37,723 nucleotides of DNA from Planctomycetota bacterium (GTDB lineage: Bacteria > Planctomycetota > Planctomycetia > Planctomycetales > Planctomycetaceae), in NCBI GenBank assembly GCA_016872645.1, contig VGZH01000056.1, positions 1 through 37,723 of the forward strand, given 5' to 3'. Below, piece after piece: positions 25,502 through 34,200 of the stretch; the first letter of the stretch is position 1, and each line of letters opens with the position of its first letter. Position numbers and translations under genes: made by a program. The notes under the pieces are model-generated. The model saw only the letters and a list, made by a program, of their open reading frames with translations, searched no databases and had not been told where the DNA came from.

Positions 25502-26815
25502 ATGTTGACGCTGTTTTCGAAAAACTCCCATCCAAACTGTGATGGCATCGGACGTCGTGATTTTCTGAAAATCGGTGGACTCGGATTGGGTGGATTTGGG
25601 CTGCCACAGTTGTTGGCGGCGCGCGAGCAAGCGGCAAAGAGCGGCAAGTCGGTCAAAGACACTTCGGTCGTTTGGCTCTGGCTTGGTGGTGGCCCGACAC
25701 ATGTCGAGACATTTGACCCAAAGATGTCGGCTCCGGTTGAATACCGCAGCGTGACGGGTGAGGCCACGACTTCGATACCGGGCGTCACGATCGGCGGCCA
25801 GTTTGAGAAGATTGCTGCACAGGCCGAGCACTTCGCCTTCGTCCGATCCTTTGCTCACACGAATAGTGGACACGGCGGCGGCACGCATTTTCTGATGACC
25901 GGCTACGACAACCGCATGGTCGACAACGGCGGCCAGCCAAGTCGGCCGTCGCTCGGTTCAATCACCGCTCGCGTGCGCGGAGCCAACCACAAAAAAACCG
26001 GGATGCCAACCTACGTGCGAATGGACGGCATTGGGGCCGATGGCCCGGCGTTTCTGGGAACGGCCTACGCTCCGTTTGGAACCAACAATCAAGCGAAGAC
26101 GAATATGTCGTTGCGGACCTCACTCGAACGAGTCGAAGATCGCCGCGCCTTGCTCGACGGCTTTGACCGCTTTCAGCGAGACGCGGATCGCACCGGCCTG
26201 ATGTCCGGATTGGATGCGTTCGAGAAGCAGGCCTTCAACCTGGTGCTCGGCAATTCGACCGATGCGTTCGATCTCAAGAAGGAAGACAGCAAAGTTGTCT
26301 CGCGCTACGGCAAGGGATTGGGCGAGCAACTGCTGATCGCACGCCGTCTGTGCGAGAAAGGCTGCGGCTTCGTGACATTGAACTACGGCGGCTGGGACAT
26401 GCACGGCAACATTCTGCAGGGCATGAAAGGTCGAGCACCGATGCTGGATCACGCGGTTGCGACCTTCGTGCAAGACGTCCAAGAACGGGGTTTGAGTGAA
26501 AATATCTTGCTGGTCATCAGCGGTGAATTCGGACGCACTCCCAAGATCAACCGCAACGCCGGTCGAGATCACTGGGCCCCGCTCAGCACGCTCGCCCTTT
26601 CCGGCGGCGGACTGAAAATGGGGCAAGTCGTTGGCGAATCCGACTCGAAGGTCACTCGTCCGCAGACCCGCCCCATCACGCCGCAGGACTTGATGGCCAC
26701 GGTCTTCGATGTGCTCGGCATCGAACTGCAAACACAGTTCGTCAATCAAGGTGGACGTCCCGTGTTCATGGTGGAAAACGGCAAACCGATCCCAGAATTG
26801 ACGACCCTGGCGTGA
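25502..26815 (+). CDS. DUF1501 family protein with Tat signal
   Basis: This 437-residue protein has a twin-arginine motif GRRDFLK (R18, R19) followed by a hydrophobic Gly-rich stretch (about 24-40), so it should be exported folded. The DUF1501 body shows WLWLGGGPTHVETFDPK (about 57-73), HTNSGHGGGTHFLMTGYDNR (about 119-138), NYGGWDMHGN (about 295-304) and SGEFGRTPKIN (about 340-350). These are the conserved metal-binding segments of a sulfatase/alkaline-phosphatase-like fold. Its natural partner is usually a DUF1549/DUF1553 protein encoded next door; that gene is at 19023, on the same strand but 4 kb upstream. GAGGAG nine bases before the ATG supports the start. A strong terminator follows at 26844. 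Confidence 0.93.
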   Translation: MLTLFSKNSHPNCDGIGRRDFLKIGGLGLGGFGLPQLLAAREQAAKSGKSVKDTSVVWLWLGGGPTHVETFDPKMSAPVEYRSVTGEATTSIPGVTIGGQFEKIAAQAEHFAFVRSFAHTNSGHGGGTHFLMTGYDNRMVDNGGQPSRPSLGSITARVRGANHKKTGMPTYVRMDGIGADGPAFLGTAYAPFGTNNQAKTNMSLRTSLERVEDRRALLDGFDRFQRDADRTGLMSGLDAFEKQAFNLVLGNSTDAFDLKKEDSKVVSRYGKGLGEQLLIARRLCEKGCGFVTLNYGGWDMHGNILQGMKGRAPMLDHAVATFVQDVQERGLSENILLVISGEFGRTPKINRNAGRDHWAPLSTLALSGGGLKMGQVVGESDSKVTRPQTRPITPQDLMATVFDVLGIELQTQFVNQGGRPVFMVENGKPIPELTTLA

Positions 26816-26843
26816 GTCACAACAGACACGCCGATCAAAACGG

Positions 26844-26880
26844 AACAGCCCGGCGACGACCATGTTGCCGGGCTGTTTTC
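26844..26880 (+). terminator. intrinsic terminator after DUF1501
   Basis: AACAGCCCGGC (26844-26854) and GCCGGGCTGTT (26867-26877) pair perfectly around a 12-base loop and are followed by TTTC. The hairpin begins 29 bp after the stop codon. The rest of the gap to moaB (26881-27175) shows no gene. Confidence 0.88.
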
Positions 26881-27175
26881 GTCGAAATTCCATCGTCCGT
26901 TGAATTATTTTCGCCGCATCGAATTGTCGGTGACACGCTTGGGCTTTGTCCGGCAACGAGCTTGTCGAAAAAGTCTCGCTCTCGCGGAAAGACTTGCGAT
27001 TGAAACCGGTGCATGCCGGACAACAACTGTTCCCACACAATCCTCGACGCGCGGGGTGGCTGGCAGCAGTGTGTCGAGTTCGTAAGCGACGGCAAGTCAC
27101 TCATTGGAAACAGGGTTGAAACTTCGTGCCCAACGGCGACACTCAGAGACACACCTTTCCATTTCCGAGGACGAT

Positions 27176-27712
27176 ATGTCAAACGAATCGAGCTTTCAGG
27201 ATCACGCTTCCGAATCATCCCATGTGGGCTCATTGGGCTTCGCGGTCATCACGCTGTCCGACACTCGCACGGATGCCACCGACATGAGCGGCAAGTTCAT
27301 CAAGAACGCGCTGACCGAAGCCGGCCACAAAGTGCCGTTTTATCGAGTCCTCAAAGAAGACCGCGTGAAGATCAAAACGACTTTGCAGGATTGCCTGGCC
27401 GATCCGGAAGTGGCAGTCATCATCACGAACGGCGGAACTGGCATCGCGTCACGCGATTCGACAATTGAGGTTCTCACCGCGATTCTCGACAAGCAACTGG
27501 ATGGATTCGGCGAACTCTTTCGGATGCTGTCGTACCAAGAGATCGGTCCCGCCGCGATGATGAGCCGCGCCCTCGCCGGAATTGCGAAGAACCGAGTTCT
27601 GTTCGCAATTCCCGGTTCGACGAACGCGGTTCGGCTGGCAATGGAAAAGCTCATCCTGCCGCAAGCCAAGCATGTCTATTGGGAACTCAACAAGCACTTG
27701 CGCGTGACGTAG
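27176..27712 (+). CDS. moaB: molybdenum cofactor biosynthesis protein MoaB/Mog family
   Basis: This 178-residue protein starts at the ATG at 27176 after GAGGA (27167-27171). An upstream in-frame start at 27104 would add a stretch with no family resemblance. Recognisable are VITLSDTR (about 24-31), the molybdopterin-binding TNGGTGIASRDSTIEVL (about 83-100) and AIPGSTNAVRLAMEKLILPQ near the C-terminus. MoaB/Mog proteins adenylylate molybdopterin or help insert Mo/W into it. Length fits MoaB (about 170). No other molybdenum-cofactor gene is nearby, so it stands alone. It is convergent with 27734-30112, which ends 21 bp away. Confidence 0.92.
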   Translation: MSNESSFQDHASESSHVGSLGFAVITLSDTRTDATDMSGKFIKNALTEAGHKVPFYRVLKEDRVKIKTTLQDCLADPEVAVIITNGGTGIASRDSTIEVLTAILDKQLDGFGELFRMLSYQEIGPAAMMSRALAGIAKNRVLFAIPGSTNAVRLAMEKLILPQAKHVYWELNKHLRVT

Positions 27713-27733
27713 CGCTGTGGCCGATCAAGACGG

Positions 27734-30112
27734 CTACTTTGCCTTTGGCCAGCTCAGGTGCCGGTGCAGGAAGTCATAAGTCTGCACGCCGTTGATTTTG
27801 TGCGGGCCATTGAAAAATTCGATTTCAGTCTGGTCTCCGATTCCCAACTTGTCGTAGTGGCGTTTGACTTTCGAGAATTCCCACGCGACCCATTCGTCCG
27901 GAGCGACGCCGTCGTCGTGACCGCGCTCGACCATGAACGGTCGCGGCGTCATCAGATACGACAGTTCGGCGTAGTTCGCGAAGTGCCCCATGTTCCACTC
28001 GAAAATTTCGTATTCGCCAGTGAAGACATAGCTGTAGCCGTCTTCGTCGGAAGTGTTCTTCTTGACCCACTCGTTGTAGTCGGCCGAGCAAATCGAGAGG
28101 CAGTACCCCGGTCGCTTGTCGCTGGGGACGAGCATTGGTGGCACGCGTACGGCCGTCTTACCGCCGTACGACAACCCGTAGAATGCCAGCCGGGAGGAAT
28201 CGACGAACGGCAGCGAGGCCAGCCAATCCAACGTCCGCTGGTGTTGCGGGATGATGTAGCTGAACAGCGATCGTTTGAGCGGATTCGATTTTCTCTGCAA
28301 TGTACGGAAGCGGTCTTGGCCACGATACGGGTTCTGCGGAGCGTAGGTGATGAAGCCGCGTTTGCAGAGTTCCGACGCAAAGGCCGAGTAGTATTTGAAA
28401 CCGTCTACATCTTTGCGGATCGTGTCGACGGGCACACCTTCCAGGCCGTGCTGACAAACGACTACCGGTCGTTTCTCGCCCGGCTTGAGATCGTTCGGGA
28501 TCAGCAGGACTCCGCCTGCAATCACGTCCGGATAGACGTCGAGCATGACTTCGTACGCCTTGTACGGCATGTTTGGCTCGACGTTGGTGAACAGACGTGT
28601 TCGCGGATTGAGTGGCATCGTGGGTTCGGGCAACTTGCCAATCATCTCAGCGTAGACGAATTGCCGCAGTTCGTCGGCGGTCGCGACCCAGTCAGCCACC
28701 GACGACCGTTTGACCTTCGACCAAAGTTGGTCGCGCACCTTTGGACTGAGTCGCAGCAGGTTCTGCGTGAAGACGGTCATCTCCTTGATTTGGCTCTGCT
28801 GCCGAGCCGTCGCGTCTGCAAAGACTTTCACCTCCGACAATTCTTTTCCGGCAGAGGCAAGTTTTTGGCCACGCAGACCCTTGAGGAATTCCGCCAGCAC
28901 GGGATCCGTTCCGGCTGGCCCATCCCCTTCGCCACTGGATCGAAAGAAAAGTTTGTCACCGGCCTTGAGCTTTTCGAAGTGCAGCTTGGCTCGATCGACT
29001 TCCAATCGCACCGAAGCCAAAGTCGCCGTTTGAATCTTTCCAGGTGCAGCGCCACCACGGCGGCCCTGCTTCAGAGCGGCTGGTCCTTTCGATTCCGGAG
29101 TCGCCGCAGCTTCGATCACTAACGACCGCGGAGCAATCAAACTGGCGAGTTCGGCATCGCCGAATTCCGTGAGCAGCGCCCAGACATTGCGATAGATCGG
29201 CTCTTCCCAAACCGCTTCTCGCTGCTGGAAGTAACCGGAGACCAGCACCGCATCGATGCGCGGATCGGCCGCTCCAGAATACAGGGCCAGCAAACCACCC
29301 TCGCCAACACCCGCGACGCCAATCGGCAAGTCTCGTTTGTCGGTCTCATTCAGGCGTTTGAAGATGTCGACCGCCGCGAGCACTTTTTGCACTTCGTAGC
29401 CGATGACGTGCCGACCCATCTCGAAAGCCATGCGATAGACGTACTCGCGATGCGACTGATTCGTGAACGCGACGTACGGACTGCCGGCGAATGTGTCGTC
29501 ACGGCTGATAAGCGTCGGGATCAGCACTTGCACGTCGTTCTCTGCCAAACGCTTCGCAATCAGCGACTTTGGATCGACACCCACCGCGAGACCGGAAAAT
29601 TGTTCAGGAGTCCAATCCGCATCAGGCAAAACGACAGCCCGCGCTTTGATCTCTTTTGTCGGCTGCAACAGCAACCCCTCGGCGGTGATACCCGGCAAGG
29701 CTTGCCAGCGCACGGCGTGAATTTCGAAACCGTCACCGACAGCGACTTTTGAGCCGTGTTCAGTTGTCACTAGAAATTCGATCGTCGAATTTGCGACTCG
29801 CGGATCGACGGCGCCAATGCTCGTGAGGAACCGTTGTCGGTTCGCGGCAACGCTTTTCGAGTACGCCTCGGCCGATGAATAATCCCGCTTCCACCACGCT
29901 TCCCGGCGATTTGGCGAGTCATCGAGTTCTCGCAGTGCGAACTTGTCGATGCCGTTGACCATGACGACATCCAGCGGATCCGACATCACAAGTTTCTGCG
30001 TTCCTGGAATTCGATCTGCTTCGTCCGCCCATCCCATCTGCCCGAAAGCAAGTGAACCCCACAGAAAACAGGTGATCCACAGTCTGCAATCCCGCGCAAG
30101 TTGTCGTCTCAT
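27734..30112 (-). CDS. secreted two-domain alpha/beta hydrolase (esterase-like), active site in the C-terminal half
   Basis: This 792-residue protein starts at the ATG at 30112 after GAGGG; a longer frame from 30211 adds no protein-like sequence. A signal peptide is plausible at residues 1-29 (ending GWADE). The N-terminal half looks like an alpha/beta hydrolase fold, but its elbow reads GVGEGG with Glu (E271) in the nucleophile position. The C-terminal half has a complete set: HG in VVCQHGLEGVP, elbow GLSYGG with S648, an Asp in RGHDDGVAPDEW and a His in FNGPHKINGVQ. So the C-terminal half should be the catalytic esterase-like domain. The arrangement is the mirror of the protein at 3819-6005. 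The substrate is unknown; acetylated polysaccharide is an inference from related annotations. Confidence 0.88.
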   Translation of the reverse strand: MRRQLARDCRLWITCFLWGSLAFGQMGWADEADRIPGTQKLVMSDPLDVVMVNGIDKFALRELDDSPNRREAWWKRDYSSAEAYSKSVAANRQRFLTSIGAVDPRVANSTIEFLVTTEHGSKVAVGDGFEIHAVRWQALPGITAEGLLLQPTKEIKARAVVLPDADWTPEQFSGLAVGVDPKSLIAKRLAENDVQVLIPTLISRDDTFAGSPYVAFTNQSHREYVYRMAFEMGRHVIGYEVQKVLAAVDIFKRLNETDKRDLPIGVAGVGEGGLLALYSGAADPRIDAVLVSGYFQQREAVWEEPIYRNVWALLTEFGDAELASLIAPRSLVIEAAATPESKGPAALKQGRRGGAAPGKIQTATLASVRLEVDRAKLHFEKLKAGDKLFFRSSGEGDGPAGTDPVLAEFLKGLRGQKLASAGKELSEVKVFADATARQQSQIKEMTVFTQNLLRLSPKVRDQLWSKVKRSSVADWVATADELRQFVYAEMIGKLPEPTMPLNPRTRLFTNVEPNMPYKAYEVMLDVYPDVIAGGVLLIPNDLKPGEKRPVVVCQHGLEGVPVDTIRKDVDGFKYYSAFASELCKRGFITYAPQNPYRGQDRFRTLQRKSNPLKRSLFSYIIPQHQRTLDWLASLPFVDSSRLAFYGLSYGGKTAVRVPPMLVPSDKRPGYCLSICSADYNEWVKKNTSDEDGYSYVFTGEYEIFEWNMGHFANYAELSYLMTPRPFMVERGHDDGVAPDEWVAWEFSKVKRHYDKLGIGDQTEIEFFNGPHKINGVQTYDFLHRHLSWPKAK

Positions 30113-30265
30113 GTTGCCCTCTTCGATGCTGGTTGAATGGCATGACTCTCTCAGCCGAAACGCCCAAGGTGCGGCATTGCATACCTTCGACCGACGAACG
30201 GCAAGTTTCACGACAATCTAAAATTGAATGGCGATTCAAGTCTGACCAACGGCGACTCGCGTTCC

Positions 30266-30304
30266 AAAAAAAAGACCCTCGGACTTTTCAGTCCGAAGGT
30301 CTTT
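30266..30304 (-). terminator. intrinsic terminator of the repeat-bearing lipoprotein gene
   Basis: On the minus strand AAAGACCTTCGGACT pairs with AGTCCGAGGGTCTTT around a short loop (GAAA), with one mismatch. It is followed by eight T residues (complement of 30266-30273). It lies 32 bp after the stop codon at 30337 and before the hydrolase gene that starts at 30112, so the two genes are transcribed separately. Confidence 0.92.
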
Positions 30305-30336
30305 AATTGCGAGCTAGGTCGATTTTAGACCAACCA

Positions 30337-30642
30337 CTATTCCTTCTTCTCGGCCGGAGCATCGCCCTCTTTCTTCTCGGCCGGAGCATCGCCCTCTTTC
30401 TTCTCGGCCGGAGCATCGCCCTCTTTCTTCTCGGCTGCGGCGTCCCCTTCCTTCTTCTCTTCGGCCGCCGCGGCATCGGTAGCACCTGGCGGATTAGTTT
30501 TCATGAATTCTGCCATCTTCGACGGGTCAGGCATCGTGGGCTGAGGGGGCGTACCACTACTACTGCTGCCACTGCCTCCATCACCACAACCGATCGCGAA
30601 CGCGATCATGCCACATCCCAGCAACATCGCCAACTTCTTCAT
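30337..30642 (-). CDS. small putative lipoprotein with EGDAPAEKK tandem repeats
   Basis: This 101-residue protein starts at the ATG at 30642 after AGGGGAAAG; a longer frame to 30732 is unlikely. The signal sequence MKKLAMLLGCGMIAFAIGC ends in a Cys (C19) in the setting A-I-G-C, a fair but not perfect lipobox. A Gly/Ser linker and a Pro-rich stretch follow. The C-terminal third is low complexity: three perfect EGDAPAEKK units and two degenerate ones, ending at the stop codon. It is probably anchored to a membrane with an extended charged tail. The function is unknown. The repeat is encoded by a 27-bp DNA unit. Confidence 0.75.
   Translation of the reverse strand: MKKLAMLLGCGMIAFAIGCGDGGSGSSSSGTPPQPTMPDPSKMAEFMKTNPPGATDAAAAEEKKEGDAAAEKKEGDAPAEKKEGDAPAEKKEGDAPAEKKE
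30340..30465. repeat. 27-bp tandem repeat in the lipoprotein gene
   Basis: The unit CTTCTCGGCCGGAGCATCGC and its seven remaining bases recur three times almost without change between 30343 and about 30432, then twice in degenerate form. Near-identity at the DNA level suggests recent duplication or slippage, so copy number may vary between strains. Confidence 0.85.
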
Positions 30643-31248
30643 ATTCTTTCCCCTGTTGTTTGAAGTTCTCCGAAGGCGCGACTCGCAGACGACCTGCGGT
30701 TGATTCTCTTGGTCGCCTCGGGACGGACACAAGATACACAGACCTCGCGAAAAATTCCCGGCCGTGACACATCTCTTTTTCTACAAAATGTCCGACACCG
30801 CCAAGTTGTTGCAAGGCAGCCGTGGCAACTTGGATTCCCAGATGAATTTTCATCGATCGCTCACGGAACTTGGCAAAAGCGGCAATTCATGGGCCTTGGG
30901 TTGACGTTCAGTGCCTGCGATCGGCTTAGTGGCGATTGGGTTGGCTAAGGGCTAACTCCGCCGAGAGTTGCGTCGAATGAACTGTTTTTTGGGACCGGCA
31001 AGCTCAGCGGAATCGGAAAAGTTTCACATGACCGCTTTGTTTCCACTCAACTTCGCCAATCGAACAGGCCGAAAACTCTGAACAACCGTCAAAATCGGCA
31101 GAGTCACCATGTCTTTGCCGGACGGCCAATCCGCCGACCGTCGAGTTAGATACACCTTGCCTCACCCAATGAGGCTGACCGTGGTGGATCAAAACTTGAG
31201 GTGGGCAGAACAAGCCCCGACCCCCATCGGAACTGAGTGGAACGACCC
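30643..31248. other. 606-bp intergenic region between divergent genes
   Basis: No convincing gene, tRNA or dispersed repeat is visible. One inverted pair, CCAAGTTG (30801-30808) and CAACTTGG (30826-30833), could be a protein-binding site or chance. Its length and position, upstream of the 6.4-kb surface-protein gene, make it the likely place for that gene's promoter and regulation. GGAA at about 31239-31242 is a weak ribosome site for the ATG at 31249. Confidence 0.45.
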
Positions 31249-34200
31249 ATGAACATGAAGCGTGCGAGATTCTGGCGGAATCTGCTGCTGTTCTCGGCGT
31301 TGTCTGGAGCGGCATCGCTGCCTCAGACTTATGCCCAAGAAGGCGTATCGCGAGTTGGCAACGGCTCGTCAGGACCGGGTTCGGCTGGAGTGCCGGCACC
31401 AGAGGGCTTTGCCCCGTTGTCGCCTTCCCCGTACATGCCGCTTGATCCGGGGTACAATTTCCCGCGACCAATGCCACCCGGATTGCCCCCGGCGTCGGAC
31501 ACGCTGCGAAATTCGCGGCGCGATTCGTTTGGACCAAGATTCGATATCGGTCAGTTTCTCGGCGACCGGTTGGGTGTGAATGATAACGACACGAACTTCA
31601 ACTTCCTGTTGCCGTATTTGATGGGCTCCGAGAACGACGTGCTGTTCATTGACGGCCGTGGCGTCGCAACATCTCTCGGCAAAGGCGCTGCTAGCGCCGG
31701 GGTTGGCTTCCGAACTTACGATCCAACATTCAATCGGATCTTTGGAGTCTCCGGCTGGGTGGACTACGACCAGGGACATGCTCGCACCTACCAGCAAGCA
31801 GGCATCAGCTTCGAATCGCTCGGCAGTTGGATGGATGTCCGAGTCAACGGATACATCCCGTTCGGGACTACATCGAATCTGGTGGGCGATACGACGGTGC
31901 CTGGCTCATTGGACACGCGCACCATTGGCGGTGTCTCGCAACTGTCCGTCCTTCAGCGTCAACTGACCGAATCGGCCTATCGTGGCTTGGACGCCGAAAT
32001 CGGTGGGCCGTTGCCATTGCTGGGACGCTACGGCGTTTCGGGCTACGTCGGTGGATACTGGTTGGATTCCAAGACCGATGAGGTTGCCGCTGGTCCGCGC
32101 ATGCGATTCGAAGCGAACGTCACGGACAACGTGCGAGTCAGCATGATCGCGTCGAAAGATCCGGTCTTCGGGACCAACGCTTGGGTCAACATGAATCTGA
32201 CGTTGCCGGATGGCCGGCCACGTCGGTGGTTTCGACCGACCGAAGTGCAGGATCGCCTGCTCCGTACCGCCGAACGCAGCTATCGCGTGCAAACGCACAC
32301 GCGAACGGACCTGGTTCCAACGCCGGTGTTAATCCCGCCCGAGGGTACTCCGAACAATCCCCAGGGTGGATTCATCGGACAACCCGTTCGCGTGATCTTC
32401 GTCGACCCCGATCGTTTGACCAACGGAAATGGAACCTTGGAGAGTCCCTACAACACGCTGCAGGGATTTGCCAACGTGGCAGCCAACACGCTGATCGTTG
32501 TCGATGGCAGTCTCTCTGGGAAAACAGTCGCCGGGAATCTGACGCTGTTCGGCGGTCAGAAGCTGGTAAGCACTTCCATCTTGGCGGCAGGTGGTGTGCA
32601 ACTCGACACGAATTTAGGGTTAATCACGGTCCCTGCGCCGACCGGTTTTGGCGATGCCAATCCAGTCTCGCCGGTCTTCACGAATCCTGCAGGCGGCACG
32701 CTCGTCACGCTCGGTGGCAACGGCATCGAGGTAGCCGGAATCACGTTAGACGGATCGACCAGCAACGCCGCGATTCCCAACGCGACAGGCATCGCCGGAT
32801 CGAACATCACGGACTTCAACATCCACCACAACACGTTCCGCGACTACTCGAACGCGGTCGTGCTATCGAACGTACGAGGCGTCGGCCTGTTCCAAGCGAA
32901 CACGGTGACCGGCACGCCGGGCGTTTCGGTCGACGGATTCCGACTGACGAATTCTGGTGTCGGAAGTTTGGACTTGTTCATCAACTCGTTTGAGCCGCCC
33001 ACGACTGGAACGGTTTCCAGCTTGTTGGCGAGTGCGAACTCGTTCACTGGCAACGACAACGCCGGCATCAACATCACGGCTCGCAATCGAGCGGTCATCA
33101 ACGCGCACATCGTGGACAACACGATCAGCAACAACGGGCAAGGCCTCATCTTGGATGCGGCGGCCACGCGCAGCGTCATCAACGCCTCGATCGTCAACAA
33201 CACGATCGACGGCAATCGGGGCGAGGATCGTAATCGCAACGGCATCCTCGACCCGGGAGAAGATGTCAACGGTGATGGCGTGCTGAACGTCGGCAACGGC
33301 ATGTTGCTGATGTCGAATGCTTCGACGCTCAACCTTGCACAACTCGGCGAAGACGTGAACTCCAACGGCGTGCTCGATCTCTCCGAAGACACAAACGGCA
33401 ATGGTTTGCTCGATCCCAGCGAGGATCTGAACGGCAATGGAAGGCTGGATGTCAGCGAAGACACGAACGGCAACGGTGTTCTGGATCCCGGCGAGGATGC
33501 CGACGGCGACGGCGTGCTCGACGTGATCACCGAAGACACCAACGGCAACGGCATTTTGGACGCGGGCGAGGACACCAACGGCGACGGCCTGATCACTACA
33601 AGGTTGACCGAGGACACCAACGGCAACGGCGTGCTCGACTTGAGTGAAGACACGAACGGCAACGGCACGTTGGACGCCAGCGAAGACACGAACGGCAATG
33701 GCCTCCTGGATGGTGGCTATTTGATGGCGAGCAACTCGATTACCGGAAATACCGGGGACGGCGTCGCGGTTCGGAGCCTCAACAATTCCATCGTCAACAT
33801 GTTTGTGGTTGCCAACAACTTCGGCTCTCCCGCGGATCATTCGACGGGCAATCGCGGACGGGGCTTGTCGATCTTCGCGGACAGCGGAACGGTCAACGCC
33901 AACATCGGGTTCCTCCCCAATGAGGACACCAACTTCAACGGCGTGCTTGATGCCGGCGAGGACACCAACGGCAACGGCAGGCTTGATGGCGGTGATCCGC
34001 TCGACGCCAACAATTTCGTCGCCAATCGCGCGGGTGGCATGTTCGTCGATCTTAGCGGGACCGCCGTCGGCAATATCGTGGCAATCAACAACACGATCAC
34101 GGGCCAGGGTAGCGGCAGCATCACATTCACTGAGGACACCAACGGCAACGGCATCCTCGACCTGGGAGAAGACGGGAATGGCAACGCTCTTCTCGATCGT

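Noticed and set aside
26120-27100. A 326-codon minus-strand frame covering the end of DUF1501 and the gap to moaB
   Set aside because: It runs through a strong terminator and is antisense to conserved DUF1501 segments; no domain is visible.
27758-29122. A 454-codon plus-strand frame opposite the second hydrolase
   Set aside because: Shadow composition; the minus strand has the GLSYGG elbow and a signal peptide.
30801-30833. CCAAGTTG/CAACTTGG inverted pair considered as a terminator or operator
   Set aside because: Arms of only eight bases with a 17-base loop, no U-tract and no flanking gene end; it could be chance, so it is only mentioned in the intergenic entry.
33220-33717. The 36-bp repeats considered as a CRISPR array
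   Set aside because: The units are contiguous without unique spacers, stay in one reading frame and encode a regular calcium-loop peptide.
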